From Lachnospiraceae bacterium (GTDB lineage: Bacteria > Bacillota > Clostridia > Lachnospirales > Lachnospiraceae), in contig JAFSXN010000028.1 in the NCBI GenBank assembly GCA_017444015.1, forward strand, positions 1 through 58,774: 58,774 nucleotides of DNA. Direction: 5' to 3'. Both the position numbers and the translations under genes were made by a program. Numbering within the stretch: the first letter of the stretch is position 1; every line of letters begins with the position of its first letter. Shown in pieces: positions 1-8,748 of the stretch. Under the pieces are notes generated by a model, which was not told where the DNA came from, ran no database searches, and was given only the letters and a program-made list of their open reading frames with translations.

Positions 1-3000
1 GAAGCCTTTAACGGGCGGCCGGTGAGCTTTGATACCCTGAGGGAATATGATACGCCTGCTCTGCTTGCCTCTTATCTTTCAGAGGAGGGAGATCAGAAGG
101 ATTATGAAATAAGGGAACGCTATCCGCTGACAAAGACTCAGGAGGGCATCTATGTGGAATGCCTCTCCCATCCGGGGACGACGATCTATAACATCCCGGC
201 TCTTTTAAGGCTCGGAAGGAATGTAGATCCTGACAGGCTGGAAGGAGCGATATCCGCTGCCATTGATGCGCATCCGGGGCTTAAGGCAAGGCTTGTGACA
301 GAAGACGGAGAGGCCTTTCTTCTCAGAAATGACGAAGAGCTTCCCGTTATCGAGCGGATCCGGCTTGATACTTTGCCTGCGGCAGAGGAGCTTGTTCTGC
401 CCTATGAACTGGATGGCGGAAGGCTCTATCAGGCAAGGATCTATGAAACGCAGGCGGGAAGCTTCCTGTTCCTGGATCTGCATCATATCATCGCGGACGG
501 AGCCTCGAGACAGATTATTAAAAGGGATATCGAACGAGCCTACGCGGGTGAGACCCTTCAAAGGGAGAGCTTTACCGGCTTTGAGGCTGCCCTTGCGGAA
601 GAGGAGGAAAGAAAGGGGAAACGGTATACCGAAGCAAAGGAGTGGTATGATTCGGTATTTACGGGCTGCGAAGAAAAACTGCCGCCCCCTGACCCGGACC
701 TTTCGGGGAACCGGACGGGACGCGAAGCAGAGACGGGAGCAGGTACGCTTACCTTCCCCACAAAGCTCTCCAAGGAGTCCGTACTTCGGTTCTGCGAAGA
801 GTCCGCCATCACGCCGAATATCTTCTTTAACGGGGTATTTGCCGTTACCCTTGCCTGTTTTTCCGATTCCGGGGAGGCTGTTTTTACAACGATCTATAAC
901 GGGAGAAGGGACAGCCGGTACAGAAACATGGCAGCGATGCTTGTAAAGACGCTTCCGGTCAGGTTCTTCGCGGATCCGAAGCAGACCGTAAAGGAAAGTC
1001 TTACGAGGCTAAAAGATCAGCTCGAAGGCGCCATGGAGCACGATCTATACTCCTTCGCGGAAGCGGCGAGAGCGTACCATATTGACGCGGAGGCTATGTT
1101 TGCCTGGCAGGAGGAGAGCTTTACGAAGCTTGGCGGAGCTTTCTCCATGCGCTCTGACGAGGCCCGGAACCGTAACGAAAACTCGGACGCTTCTTACAGC
1201 CTTGACTGGGCAGATACCGGTTTTCACCCGACCCTTTCCGCCGCGAAATCAGCGCTTTCGGTAGAAGCTTTTTTCCGGGGAGAGAAAATCACCTTCCTTG
1301 CGGAATACCGGCCGGCTACCTATGGAGAGGGCTTTGTAAGCTCCTTCCTAAAGACCATGGAGCAGATCGCGTCGGAGATGCTTAAGGGGAGCGGGAGGAA
1401 GCTTTCAGAGCTTCGTCCTGTATCAGAGGAGACGGAGAAGGAGCTCTTTGAGCTGTACGATACCGATCAGGAGATAGAGAAAAGACCCGCGTACCGTCTG
1501 CTTCAGGACAGCACGAAGAAGTATCCCGACAGAGTCGCCGTAGTAACAAGCGGCGAAAGCCTTACCTATCAGGAACTGAACAGAGCGGCAAATCGCTTGG
1601 GGTGGATCCTCAGAGACCTGGCGCTGTTTGTCGGGGATCTCTGTGCCGTTATGCTTCGCAGGGGTCCCGAGGTCTATATCGCGAGACAGGGGATCCTAAA
1701 AGCGGGAGGCGCTTTTTTACCCATCGATCCGGATTACCCAAACGAACGGATCTCCTATATTCTTAAGGATTCCGGCGCGACACACATCATCACCTCAAAG
1801 GAGCTGTATCTGGAGAGAAAGGAGCTGCTTGATACTTTCGAGATAGAGATTATCTTTGCGGAGAATGCCGGAGAAGAGGAAGGAATTTTTTCCTCAGAGG
1901 ACCTGAACCTTGAGATCCCGGAAGATTCCCTGGCCTACTGTATTTATACCTCGGGCTCTACGGGAAAGCCCAAGGGCGTGCTTCTGACCCAGAAGAATCT
2001 CGTCAATTTCGTAGACGCGAATCCCAAAAATCAGGAGGTCCTCGGCTATACGGAGAGGGGAAGGGTGTCTTTGGCTTTTGCTGCCATGACCTTTGATGTG
2101 TCCGTTATGGAGGAATTTATCCCCTTAAGCCACGGGCTGACGATCTGCCTGGCAAACGACGAAGAAAGACATGATTATGCGGCTCTGGGAAAGCTTTGCG
2201 AGGAGAAGCATGTGGATATTCTGACCTGCACGCCGTCGTTTCTTGCAAATATTCTGGAATCCGGGGAAATGCTGCCTGTGCTTCAGGCTCTTAAGTCCAT
2301 CGACATAGGAGCGGAGGCATTTCCGGCTTCCTTATACAAAAAGATCCGGGCGGTAAACCCCGAGGTCTATATCATGAACGGCTACGGGCCGACGGAGGCT
2401 ACGATCAGCTGTACCATGGCCGTTATGCAGGGGCAGAGCCTTATTACCATCGGTAAGCCCAGTGCCAATATGAAGGTCGCCATCATGGACCGGACGGACC
2501 GTCCTGTTCCGAAGGGAGCGCTTGGGGAAATGGTGATCGTCGGCGCCGGAGTAGGAAAGGGCTATATAAACCTGCCGGAGCAGACAAAGAAGAGTTTTAT
2601 TACCTTATGGGACCGCCCCGCCTACAGGAGCGGCGATCTGGCGCGGATCCTTCATAATAATGAGATCGAATTCCGCGGGAGAATGGATAATCAGGTTAAG
2701 CTCAGAGGGCTGCGCGTAGAGCTGGATGAAATAGAAAATGTCCTGAGCGGTTTTCCCGGGATCGGATCGGCTGTGGTCGTTGTAAGAAACAATACCGGCG
2801 AAGATTATCTTGCGGGCTTTTATACCGCGAAAGGACAGATCTCCGATACAGAGGTCAGGGATTATTTAAAGAGCAGGCTGTCTGATTATATGGTTCCCGA
2901 CGTGCTTGCGAGGCTTGAGGAAATGCCGCTTACGGCAAACGGAAAGATCGATAAAAAGCGGCTGCCTGAGGTAACACAGGGAGAAAGACAGGAATACGCC

Positions 3001-4491
3001 GCGCCTGAGAATGAGGTCGAGGAGGCGTTCTGCAGGGCGTTTGAGGAGATTCTTAAGCTTGACAGGGCAGGAGCAAACGATGATTTCTTCGCCCTCGGCG
3101 GGACCTCTCTGTCCGCTATGCGGGTCGTATCCTTCGCGCTGAAAAGAGATTGGGATATCGTATATAAGAATGTCTTCGACTATCCTACGCCAAGAAAGCT
3201 TTCCAGGCTGATCCTTGGACAAAGGAAGCCCTCTGCGGACGCGGCACCTGACGGCGATATGGACGGACAAAAGCCCCACACAGTTATAAAGCAATCGGCG
3301 GAAAATAGTGAGACACAGCCGGAAGATGAGCTATATTCCGTACTATCCCATAACCGCGCGGAATATTTGAGCGAGATAAGAGCGGGGGAGACGGGGACTG
3401 TTTTTCTTACGGGAGCGACCGGGTTCCTCGGGATCCACGTTCTGTACGAACTGTTAAAGGAAAAGGATCGAAGGATCATCTGCCTTGCCAGAAACGGAAG
3501 GACCCTGTCCGGAGAAAAGCGGTTGAAGGCCTTATCGGTCTACTATTTTGACGACAGCTTTGATGAGGACTTTCAGACAAGGATCCGTGTCGTTAACGCG
3601 GAGATCACAGATGAAAAGCTTGCGGAGGTTCTTTCTGACGAGAAGATCGATACGATCATAAACTGCGCGGCGGTCGTAAAGCATTTTTCGGCGGATGACA
3701 GTATAAACAGGATCAACGTAGACGGGGTAAAGAGGTTAGTAGAGCTTGCGCTTTTAAAGGGAGCAAGGCTTGTACAGGTATCGACAGAGAGCGTCGCCGG
3801 GCAGTCGGTGGACGGAAGTGTTCCCGAAAACGTTGTTCTGACGGAGGATTCGTATCAGATCGGGCAGTCCTTCGGAACGAAGTACGCGCTTTCGAAGTTT
3901 CAGGCGGAGGGAGAGATCCTTCGCGCCGTAAAGTATCGGGGCCTTCGGGCAAAGATCGTTCGGGTGGGAAACCTGATGGGGAGGCGTGACGACGGAGAAT
4001 TTCAGATCAATTTCCGGACAAACGGCTTTATGAACCGCCTGAGAGCCTATGAGACGTTAGGGTGCTTTCCTGTGGATGAGCTGGACAGCCCGGTGGAGTT
4101 TTCGCCGGTGGATATGACTGCGAAGGCCCTTGTACTCCTTGGCGCGACTCCCGATCCCTTTACGGTTTTTCACGCGGATAACTGCCACTGTATCCACATG
4201 GCGAATGTTTTCGAGGTCTTTGAGAGCTGCGGCTTTACCGTCGATATCGTTGAGACGGAGGAATACGAAAGGCGCCTTAAGAAAGCCCTTGCGGACGAGA
4301 AAAAGGGGCTGATCGTTTCCAGTCTGATCTCCTATCGGAACAACGAGGGGGAAAACCGGAGATATATCGGCTGTAACAGTTCCTTTACGGTAAAAGCACT
4401 GTACCGGCTTGGCTTTTCATGGCCGGTCGTCACGCCGGAGTATGTGAAAAAGGCTATTCTGGCGCTTACAACCATGGGGTTGTTTGAATAG
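1..4491 (+). CDS. Nonribosomal peptide synthetase, 3' part: (T)-C-A-T-reductase
   Basis: The frame is open from the first base, so the N-terminus lies upstream; the first 25 or so residues look like the tail of a carrier domain. Then come a condensation domain (about residues 40-470, HHIIADG near 161), an adenylation domain (about 490-1000; TSGSTGKPKG, NGYGPTEAT, YRSGDLAR, NGKID), a carrier domain (about 1005-1080; LGGTSLS with the phosphopantetheine serine) and a C-terminal NAD(P)H thioester reductase (from about 1133; TGATGFLG, YALSK near 1294). A reductase in place of a thioesterase releases the chain as an aldehyde or alcohol; such enzymes from gut Clostridia are known to make dipeptide aldehydes and pyrazinones. 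The Asp in FDVSVME at the amine-binding position suggests an alpha-amino acid substrate, which I cannot name. The exporter gene starts 45 bp later, probably in the same operon. Confidence 0.95.
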   Translation, partial: EAFNGRPVSFDTLREYDTPALLASYLSEEGDQKDYEIRERYPLTKTQEGIYVECLSHPGTTIYNIPALLRLGRNVDPDRLEGAISAAIDAHPGLKARLVTEDGEAFLLRNDEELPVIERIRLDTLPAAEELVLPYELDGGRLYQARIYETQAGSFLFLDLHHIIADGASRQIIKRDIERAYAGETLQRESFTGFEAALAEEEERKGKRYTEAKEWYDSVFTGCEEKLPPPDPDLSGNRTGREAETGAGTLTFPTKLSKESVLRFCEESAITPNIFFNGVFAVTLACFSDSGEAVFTTIYNGRRDSRYRNMAAMLVKTLPVRFFADPKQTVKESLTRLKDQLEGAMEHDLYSFAEAARAYHIDAEAMFAWQEESFTKLGGAFSMRSDEARNRNENSDASYSLDWADTGFHPTLSAAKSALSVEAFFRGEKITFLAEYRPATYGEGFVSSFLKTMEQIASEMLKGSGRKLSELRPVSEETEKELFELYDTDQEIEKRPAYRLLQDSTKKYPDRVAVVTSGESLTYQELNRAANRLGWILRDLALFVGDLCAVMLRRGPEVYIARQGILKAGGAFLPIDPDYPNERISYILKDSGATHIITSKELYLERKELLDTFEIEIIFAENAGEEEGIFSSEDLNLEIPEDSLAYCIYTSGSTGKPKGVLLTQKNLVNFVDANPKNQEVLGYTERGRVSLAFAAMTFDVSVMEEFIPLSHGLTICLANDEERHDYAALGKLCEEKHVDILTCTPSFLANILESGEMLPVLQALKSIDIGAEAFPASLYKKIRAVNPEVYIMNGYGPTEATISCTMAVMQGQSLITIGKPSANMKVAIMDRTDRPVPKGALGEMVIVGAGVGKGYINLPEQTKKSFITLWDRPAYRSGDLARILHNNEIEFRGRMDNQVKLRGLRVELDEIENVLSGFPGIGSAVVVVRNNTGEDYLAGFYTAKGQISDTEVRDYLKSRLSDYMVPDVLARLEEMPLTANGKIDKKRLPEVTQGERQEYAAPENEVEEAFCRAFEEILKLDRAGANDDFFALGGTSLSAMRVVSFALKRDWDIVYKNVFDYPTPRKLSRLILGQRKPSADAAPDGDMDGQKPHTVIKQSAENSETQPEDELYSVLSHNRAEYLSEIRAGETGTVFLTGATGFLGIHVLYELLKEKDRRIICLARNGRTLSGEKRLKALSVYYFDDSFDEDFQTRIRVVNAEITDEKLAEVLSDEKIDTIINCAAVVKHFSADDSINRINVDGVKRLVELALLKGARLVQVSTESVAGQSVDGSVPENVVLTEDSYQIGQSFGTKYALSKFQAEGEILRAVKYRGLRAKIVRVGNLMGRRDDGEFQINFRTNGFMNRLRAYETLGCFPVDELDSPVEFSPVDMTAKALVLLGATPDPFTVFHADNCHCIHMANVFEVFESCGFTVDIVETEEYERRLKKALADEKKGLIVSSLISYRNNEGENRRYIGCNSSFTVKALYRLGFSWPVVTPEYVKKAILALTTMGLFE

Positions 4492-4536
4492 ATAATTGGA
4501 TCCGGCCGGAAGCAGACCGGCGAGGGAGGAAGTCAA

Positions 4537-6300
4537 ATGAGTCTGAAAAGAAACAGCAGCCTTGTAAGGAAAAAATATCTGGAATATCTGGCATCTACGC
4601 TGGCCTTTACCCTGTCCATCTATATCGCCTCCATCGTGGACGGGATCATGGTGAGCCGGCTGATCAGTCCCCTCAGTCTGACAGCCATCAATCTGACCTT
4701 TCCCGTTCTCTATATGAAGAACATTGTTTTCTGCCTTTTTATAAGCGGCGGCTGTACCCTTGCCGCGCAGGCCATGGGCTTTCGGGATCAGGATAAGTGC
4801 AACCGTGCCTATACCGTTTCCGTTGTTTGCGGGATCATCGCTTCCGGCACTCTCGCCGCAGCGGGTGTCATATTTGCCTCTCCTCTGGCGGAGCTTCTGA
4901 CGAAGGGAGGGAGTCTTAAGCAGGAGGTGCTTGCGTATCTGATACCGCTTTGGATCGTTGGCCCGATCGTTGTTTTGACGAACGGCTCTGCAGCCTATAT
5001 GCGCCTTGAGGGGAAGCACCGTCTCGCGATAGCCGTTCCGGTAGTGGCGAACGTGATCAATCTGCTCTGCGATTATGTCTATATTAAGCTGTTCGGCCTT
5101 GGGATCGCGGGAGCGGGATGGGCTACGGTGACGGGCTATGCCTGCTCGGCGCTTTTGCTGATCCCGTATTCTAAGGATGCGAGCCGGACGCTGCATTTCA
5201 CCCGCCTGAAACGAGGGGATCTCAAGCTCCTTAAGGAGTGCCTTGCCACCGGGCTTCCCATCAGCCTGGTGGACGGCTGCGATATGCTCAGGCACTATAC
5301 GGTCAACGCGATGATGCTAAGACTCTTAGGGGATACCGGCGGTGAGCTGATCTCTGTCTGCAATGCGGCAATGCTGTATGCCTTAATGTTCTCCGACGGC
5401 GCCAGTTGTGCCATGACGAGCGTGACCGGCGCACTGTACGGAGAGGGGGACGCAAGGGGGATGCGGGGAGTTTTAAAAAGCGCCATGACTGTAACGGGAG
5501 GGCTGTGCCTCTGTATCTTCCTGATACTTGAGTGCTTTCCGGGGTATTTCGCGGGGATCTACGGGGTAAGGGATCCGGAGGTCCTCTCTGTCCTGATCCC
5601 CTATCTGCGCATATACTGTCTTGCTGTTCCGATCGTTGCGCCCCTGTACGTTCTTCGCTGCTTTTATCAGTCTACAAAGCAGGAAAAGGCAGCGACCGCC
5701 ATGTCCGTGCTGGAGGGGGCGCTTATTATGATCCCGGTTTTTCTGCTGCTCTCAGGGATCGGTATCCGGGCGATGGCCGCCTCCTACGCGATATCCGTTT
5801 TCCTGACGCTCCTTGTGGTCTGTATGTATATGCAGAAAAAGGCAGGAAAAAACGGGCTGACCGGTTTTCTTATGCTCCCGCCGTTTAAGGAGAGCGAAAC
5901 CTTTGAGGCAAGCATTGACTGTACCCTGGAGGCCTCGGAAAAAGCGTCCGAGGAGGTGATCCTGTTCTGCAAAGAAAACGGGGTTCCTGCTGTCATTGGG
6001 AACGCGGCAGGAGTTGCTACAGAGGAGCTCTGTACGAACATAGCGAAATGGTCCGGGCAGGGACCGAAGGATCAGATCGACCTGTTCCTCAGGATTTCAG
6101 AGGATCACCTCATTCTGAAAACACGGGACGGGGGAACAATCTTTAACCCGACGGAGTTTATCGAGGAAGGAGAGTGGATCACGGGGCTGTCCCTTTTGCG
6201 TTCTCTTTCCGCCCGGATCGAATACGACAGGATTCTGGGCTTTAATACGGTGATCGTAACGATGCATAAGGCGGAAGAAAAGCGATATTTATATCATTAA
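4537..6300 (+). CDS. MATE-family exporter fused to an anti-sigma-type ATPase domain
   Basis: Residues 1 to about 445 are a polytopic MATE-type multidrug/metabolite exporter with about 12 hydrophobic segments. Residues about 460-587 are soluble and look like a GHKL ATPase of the RsbW/SpoIIAB class: an N-box-like ATEELCTNIAKW near 495, then TRDGG and FNP, and an ITGLSLLRSL helix. The start ATG follows a strong GGGAGGAAG site. It sits directly after the peptide synthetase, so export of that product, or protection from it, is the simplest inference. The ATPase domain may couple transport to a partner-switch signal. The two halves are in one continuous frame with no sign of a sequencing frameshift. 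The MATE assignment is firm; the role of the C-terminal domain is inferred. Confidence 0.85.
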   Translation: MSLKRNSSLVRKKYLEYLASTLAFTLSIYIASIVDGIMVSRLISPLSLTAINLTFPVLYMKNIVFCLFISGGCTLAAQAMGFRDQDKCNRAYTVSVVCGIIASGTLAAAGVIFASPLAELLTKGGSLKQEVLAYLIPLWIVGPIVVLTNGSAAYMRLEGKHRLAIAVPVVANVINLLCDYVYIKLFGLGIAGAGWATVTGYACSALLLIPYSKDASRTLHFTRLKRGDLKLLKECLATGLPISLVDGCDMLRHYTVNAMMLRLLGDTGGELISVCNAAMLYALMFSDGASCAMTSVTGALYGEGDARGMRGVLKSAMTVTGGLCLCIFLILECFPGYFAGIYGVRDPEVLSVLIPYLRIYCLAVPIVAPLYVLRCFYQSTKQEKAATAMSVLEGALIMIPVFLLLSGIGIRAMAASYAISVFLTLLVVCMYMQKKAGKNGLTGFLMLPPFKESETFEASIDCTLEASEKASEEVILFCKENGVPAVIGNAAGVATEELCTNIAKWSGQGPKDQIDLFLRISEDHLILKTRDGGTIFNPTEFIEEGEWITGLSLLRSLSARIEYDRILGFNTVIVTMHKAEEKRYLYH

Positions 6301-6374
6301 CGGAGGGGGCGATACGTTTCGCTTCCGGCATTATTACCGAATGCGCAGAAAAAACGACCGGATATGCGGAATCG

Positions 6375-6404
6375 CTGACATAGGATCGGATATGTCCGTA
6401 TAAT
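6375..6404 (+). promoter_or_regulatory. SigA-type promoter of the double-glycine leader gene unit
   Basis: CTGACA and TATAAT are separated by 18 bases in the 150-base gap after the exporter gene. This suggests the small-protein unit is transcribed independently of the peptide synthetase operon, with a leader of about 40 bases before the first start codon. Confidence 0.55.
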
Positions 6405-6450
6405 AAGGCAAAGAACAAAACACAGCTTCAAAAAACAACAGGAGGACAGG

Positions 6451-6735
6451 ATGATGGCTGAAAACAAGAATATGGAACTGAACGATGAGATGATGGCAAA
6501 GGCTTCCGGCGGAATGGACGGCGCAGCGGGGCAACCCAAATATAAGGTCGGTGACCGGGTGCACTACGAACTGACAAATCCCGCAAATGGAGAAACCATG
6601 GCAGTCAACGGAACGATCACGGCGATGGAATTTGTTAATGAGGCAAATAAGTGGAGATATACGGTTCAAATGGATCCGAATGCCTATAACTGCACAGAGG
6701 TACAGGCTACGGAAGACCACCTGAGTTATCTGTAA
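6451..6735 (+). CDS. Small protein with double-glycine leader and SH3-like cargo
   Basis: A 94-residue protein with an AGGAGGACAGG ribosome binding site; ATGATG allows a start one codon later. The N-terminus reads as a double-glycine secretion leader (LNDEMMAKASGG, Gly-Gly at 20-21), the type normally cleaved by C39-peptidase ABC exporters during bacteriocin/RiPP export. The remaining ~73 residues are not a typical short core peptide: KYKVGDRVHYEL, NGTITAMEF and RYTVQMD resemble the strands of a small SH3/Tudor-like barrel. There is a single Cys and no lanthipeptide-like Ser/Thr/Cys pattern. The leader is 15/20 identical to that of the small protein 1.5 kb downstream, while the cargo is unrelated. 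I do not know the function; no C39 exporter is in the window. Confidence 0.75.
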   Translation: MMAENKNMELNDEMMAKASGGMDGAAGQPKYKVGDRVHYELTNPANGETMAVNGTITAMEFVNEANKWRYTVQMDPNAYNCTEVQATEDHLSYL

Positions 6736-6769
6736 AAAAATAAAAACGGGAGTAGAGAGGAGGTACATC

Positions 6770-8011
6770 ATGAGAAGAATATGTATAGTCGTGCTAAGTT
6801 TAATGGTTTTAACGGCAGGCTGCGGAAAGAAGGAAGCAGAGGTTCCCGTGCAGGCACAAACGGAAGAACAGACCGAAGGACTTGCAAATCCGTGGAAATT
6901 CGATGTATCGGCAGAAGAGGCCGAGGCGCTCAGCGGCACAAAGTTTACCCTTCCGGAGGGGGCCTTTGACGTAGCGTATAATATCATGGAATCCGAAAAG
7001 ATGGCGGAGATGACCTTTTCGATGGAGGATGGAACCAGGGTCGATGTCAGGGTAAAGCCGGCAGCAGCCTTCGAGGATATCTCGGGGATCTTTTACGAGT
7101 GGGATACGGAAATTACTGATAAGATCGGCAGTGCCGATGCCACGATCCGTATCTTTTCCGGGCAGGATATCAACAGCGTTCTGTGGCATGACGGAGAGAG
7201 AATGTATGCGCTTTATACGGAGGTTCCGGGCGGGGATGGAGCAGAGGCGCTCCGGGTAGCAAGGATCGTTTACGGCGCGCAGGATGCAGATGAAGCCCAG
7301 GCTGCAGTTGAGTACGATATGTATGGATATGTCGTGGATAAGCTTCCCGAGGATCAGTATTACAACCATTATAACGTCAAGGGCGACAATGATGAGATCT
7401 TTATCGCCAATTACAACGGAACCGATGAGCTTGCCGAGGGAACCTATGTCGGCCTGTGGCAGATCGGCGACGGCTGGACCTTAGAGGTAATCGGGGATGA
7501 TGGAAGCGGATCGGGCGACAGCGCGGTCATAACAGACGAAAACGGCATTACGGTCACGGATATGCAGCTTACGATCAATACACCGGAGACCTGCATGTTT
7601 GAATTTACCCTGAACAATCCGTCCGGTTCGGACGTTTCCTTTGACCAGAACAGGATCCGCCTTGAAAATTATGATGGAACAGAGCTTGACCCCTTTGCGG
7701 ATCAGAAGGAGCCGATTGATGCCTCAGCCCAGGTAAAGAGCCATTCCTTTACCATGGACATCGGAAACATCAAAAACGGAGATGAGGTATCGGTATACTT
7801 TGACGGAAGCTACGTGACCAGCCTTTTTGTTACAGGTGGCCCGAAGACCTCGGATGAGGAGGATCTGTCCGAGCTGAAGGATTTCTTTGAGACCATCGAT
7901 ATGGATGAATATACGAAGATGATCCTGGCACAGGCGAAGGAGGGGGAGAAGCAGTTCCCGGTAAACAAAGTCAAAAGGAGGACAAAGAAATGGCAGACAC
8001 AAAAAACATGA
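6770..8011 (+). CDS. Multi-domain lipoprotein carrying a copy of the downstream leader-protein cargo
   Basis: A 413-residue protein with a lipoprotein signal (LTAGC, lipidated Cys18), so probably anchored on the outer face of the membrane. Residues about 30-175 form an unassigned domain. Residues about 181-245 (EYDMYGYVVDKLPEDQY, NHYNVKGDNDEIFI) match the cargo of the next gene, with 28 of 32 residues identical over the best stretch. Residues about 255-355 look like a DUF4352/Ig-like beta domain (LTINTPETCMFEFTLNN, SVYFDGSYV). The C-terminal 50 residues are charged. The last 22 bases overlap the next gene, suggesting translational coupling. Sharing a domain with a putatively secreted partner suggests a receptor, decoy or immunity role, but that is inference. 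Confidence 0.8.
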   Translation: MRRICIVVLSLMVLTAGCGKKEAEVPVQAQTEEQTEGLANPWKFDVSAEEAEALSGTKFTLPEGAFDVAYNIMESEKMAEMTFSMEDGTRVDVRVKPAAAFEDISGIFYEWDTEITDKIGSADATIRIFSGQDINSVLWHDGERMYALYTEVPGGDGAEALRVARIVYGAQDADEAQAAVEYDMYGYVVDKLPEDQYYNHYNVKGDNDEIFIANYNGTDELAEGTYVGLWQIGDGWTLEVIGDDGSGSGDSAVITDENGITVTDMQLTINTPETCMFEFTLNNPSGSDVSFDQNRIRLENYDGTELDPFADQKEPIDASAQVKSHSFTMDIGNIKNGDEVSVYFDGSYVTSLFVTGGPKTSDEEDLSELKDFFETIDMDEYTKMILAQAKEGEKQFPVNKVKRRTKKWQTQKT

Positions 8012-8265
8012 AGCTGAACGATGAGGCAATGGCAAAGGCAGCAGGCGGAGCAGGCAGATCGGATGAATACGATATGTATGGCTTTGTAGTCGACAAGCTC
8101 CCTGCGGAACAGTACGCAAATCACTACAATGTGAAGGGCGATAACGATGAGATCTTCATCTGCTGGTACGCCGGCGATGATATCCTTGGAGCGGGAACAG
8201 AGGTCGGAATGACCCATATTCCGCAGGATAACGGATGGAAAATCGAGCCGATCATGCACATCTAA
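7990..8265 (+). CDS. Small protein with double-glycine leader; cargo duplicated in the upstream lipoprotein
   Basis: A 91-residue protein starting inside the end of the lipoprotein gene, with AAGGAGG seven bases before ATG. Residues 1-20 are a double-glycine leader (MKLNDEAMAKAAGG). Residues 26-91 (EYDMYGFVVDKLPAEQY, NHYNVKGDNDEIFICWY) are a near copy of residues 181-245 of the lipoprotein. The matching DNA differs at many synonymous positions, so the duplication is not recent and the protein sequence has been held by selection. It has a single Cys and several acidic and aromatic residues. If the leader is cleaved, a 71-residue acidic domain would be released outside the cell. Family unknown to me. 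Confidence 0.75.
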   Translation: MADTKNMKLNDEAMAKAAGGAGRSDEYDMYGFVVDKLPAEQYANHYNVKGDNDEIFICWYAGDDILGAGTEVGMTHIPQDNGWKIEPIMHI

Positions 8266-8359
8266 AGTGATCCGTAAGTGGTAACAAAAATAAACCGGTC
8301 TGAACAACAGAACGGTACACAAACCGGCTGCTGAAACCGGATAACGAAAGCAAGCGGAA

Positions 8360-8381
8360 GAGAGAAGAGGATTCTTCTCTC
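8360..8381 (+). terminator. Hairpin after the leader-protein unit, possible weak terminator
   Basis: GAGAGAAGA and TCTTCTCTC form a perfect 9-bp stem around the loop GGAT, about 95 bases after the last stop codon. No proper T-run follows, so termination here is uncertain. Between the stop codon and this hairpin, AAACCGG occurs three times, which I cannot explain. Confidence 0.35.
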
Positions 8382-8539
8382 TCCTTGCGATTTTACGAAG
8401 TATTTCTCTCTCGTTTTTGGCTTATTTTCTGTTTGGGAGACCATAGAGGATATGAATGCAGCAATCGTTAAAAGAATGTTCCGGGGTATTTTGGATGAAA
8501 AAGGGTACGCGTCGTGCTTGTCGTAATGTAAGAAATACC

Positions 8540-8567
8540 TTGCTTTTGGGGATAATTTTTGTATAAT
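8540..8567 (+). promoter_or_regulatory. Promoter of the 36-base repeat RNA
   Basis: TTGCTT and TATAAT with a 16-base spacer, a good vegetative promoter. Initiation would fall near 8574, 14 bases before the first 36-base repeat, as expected for a type III antitoxin RNA. Confidence 0.65.
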
Positions 8568-8573
8568 ATAGGT

Positions 8574-8735
8574 GAACAAGGGATTTGTTCGATTAAAGAG
8601 CCCTGTTACTTTGAGTACAGACCTTTAATTTAAGAGCTTCACTACTTTAAGTGTGGACCTTTAATTTAAGAGCTTCGCTGCTTAGAGTGCGAATCGTTAA
8701 TTCAGGGAGATAAGAGGATTATCTCCCTGTTTCAG
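8574..8735 (+). ncRNA. Candidate type III antitoxin RNA (three 36-base tandem repeats)
   Basis: Three adjacent units of exactly 36 bases lie at 8588-8623, 8624-8659 and 8660-8695, plus the first bases of a fourth. Each has the same internal stem at unit positions 15-19 and 30-34, and the paired bases covary: CTGT/ACAG in the first, TTCAC/GTGGA in the second, TTCGC/GCGAA in the third. A promoter precedes and an intrinsic terminator follows, and then comes a ribosome binding site with a ToxN-like start. This is the layout of ToxIN/AbiQ-type loci, where short pseudoknot repeats (about 34-45 bases) bind and neutralise the endoribonuclease toxin. The transcript ends are inferred. Confidence 0.65.
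8703..8729 (+). terminator. Terminator between antitoxin repeats and toxin start
   Basis: CAGGGAGATAA pairs perfectly with TTATCTCCCTG (11 bp, loop GAGGA), followed by TTTCAGTT. In type III toxin-antitoxin loci a leaky terminator at this place sets the excess of antitoxin RNA over toxin mRNA. Confidence 0.65.
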
Positions 8736-8748
8736 TTATGGAGGAATT

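Noticed and set aside
4417-5295. Long minus-strand frame opposite the MATE gene
   Set aside because: Overlaps a clear + strand gene along its whole length and has no recognisable features.
8452-8526. 24-codon frame upstream of the repeat RNA
   Set aside because: Short, with a poorly spaced ribosome binding site and no similarity I recognise.
8588-8695. CRISPR array (repeat length 36 bases)
   Set aside because: The units are directly adjacent with no spacers and differ from each other in a covarying way; no cas gene is near.
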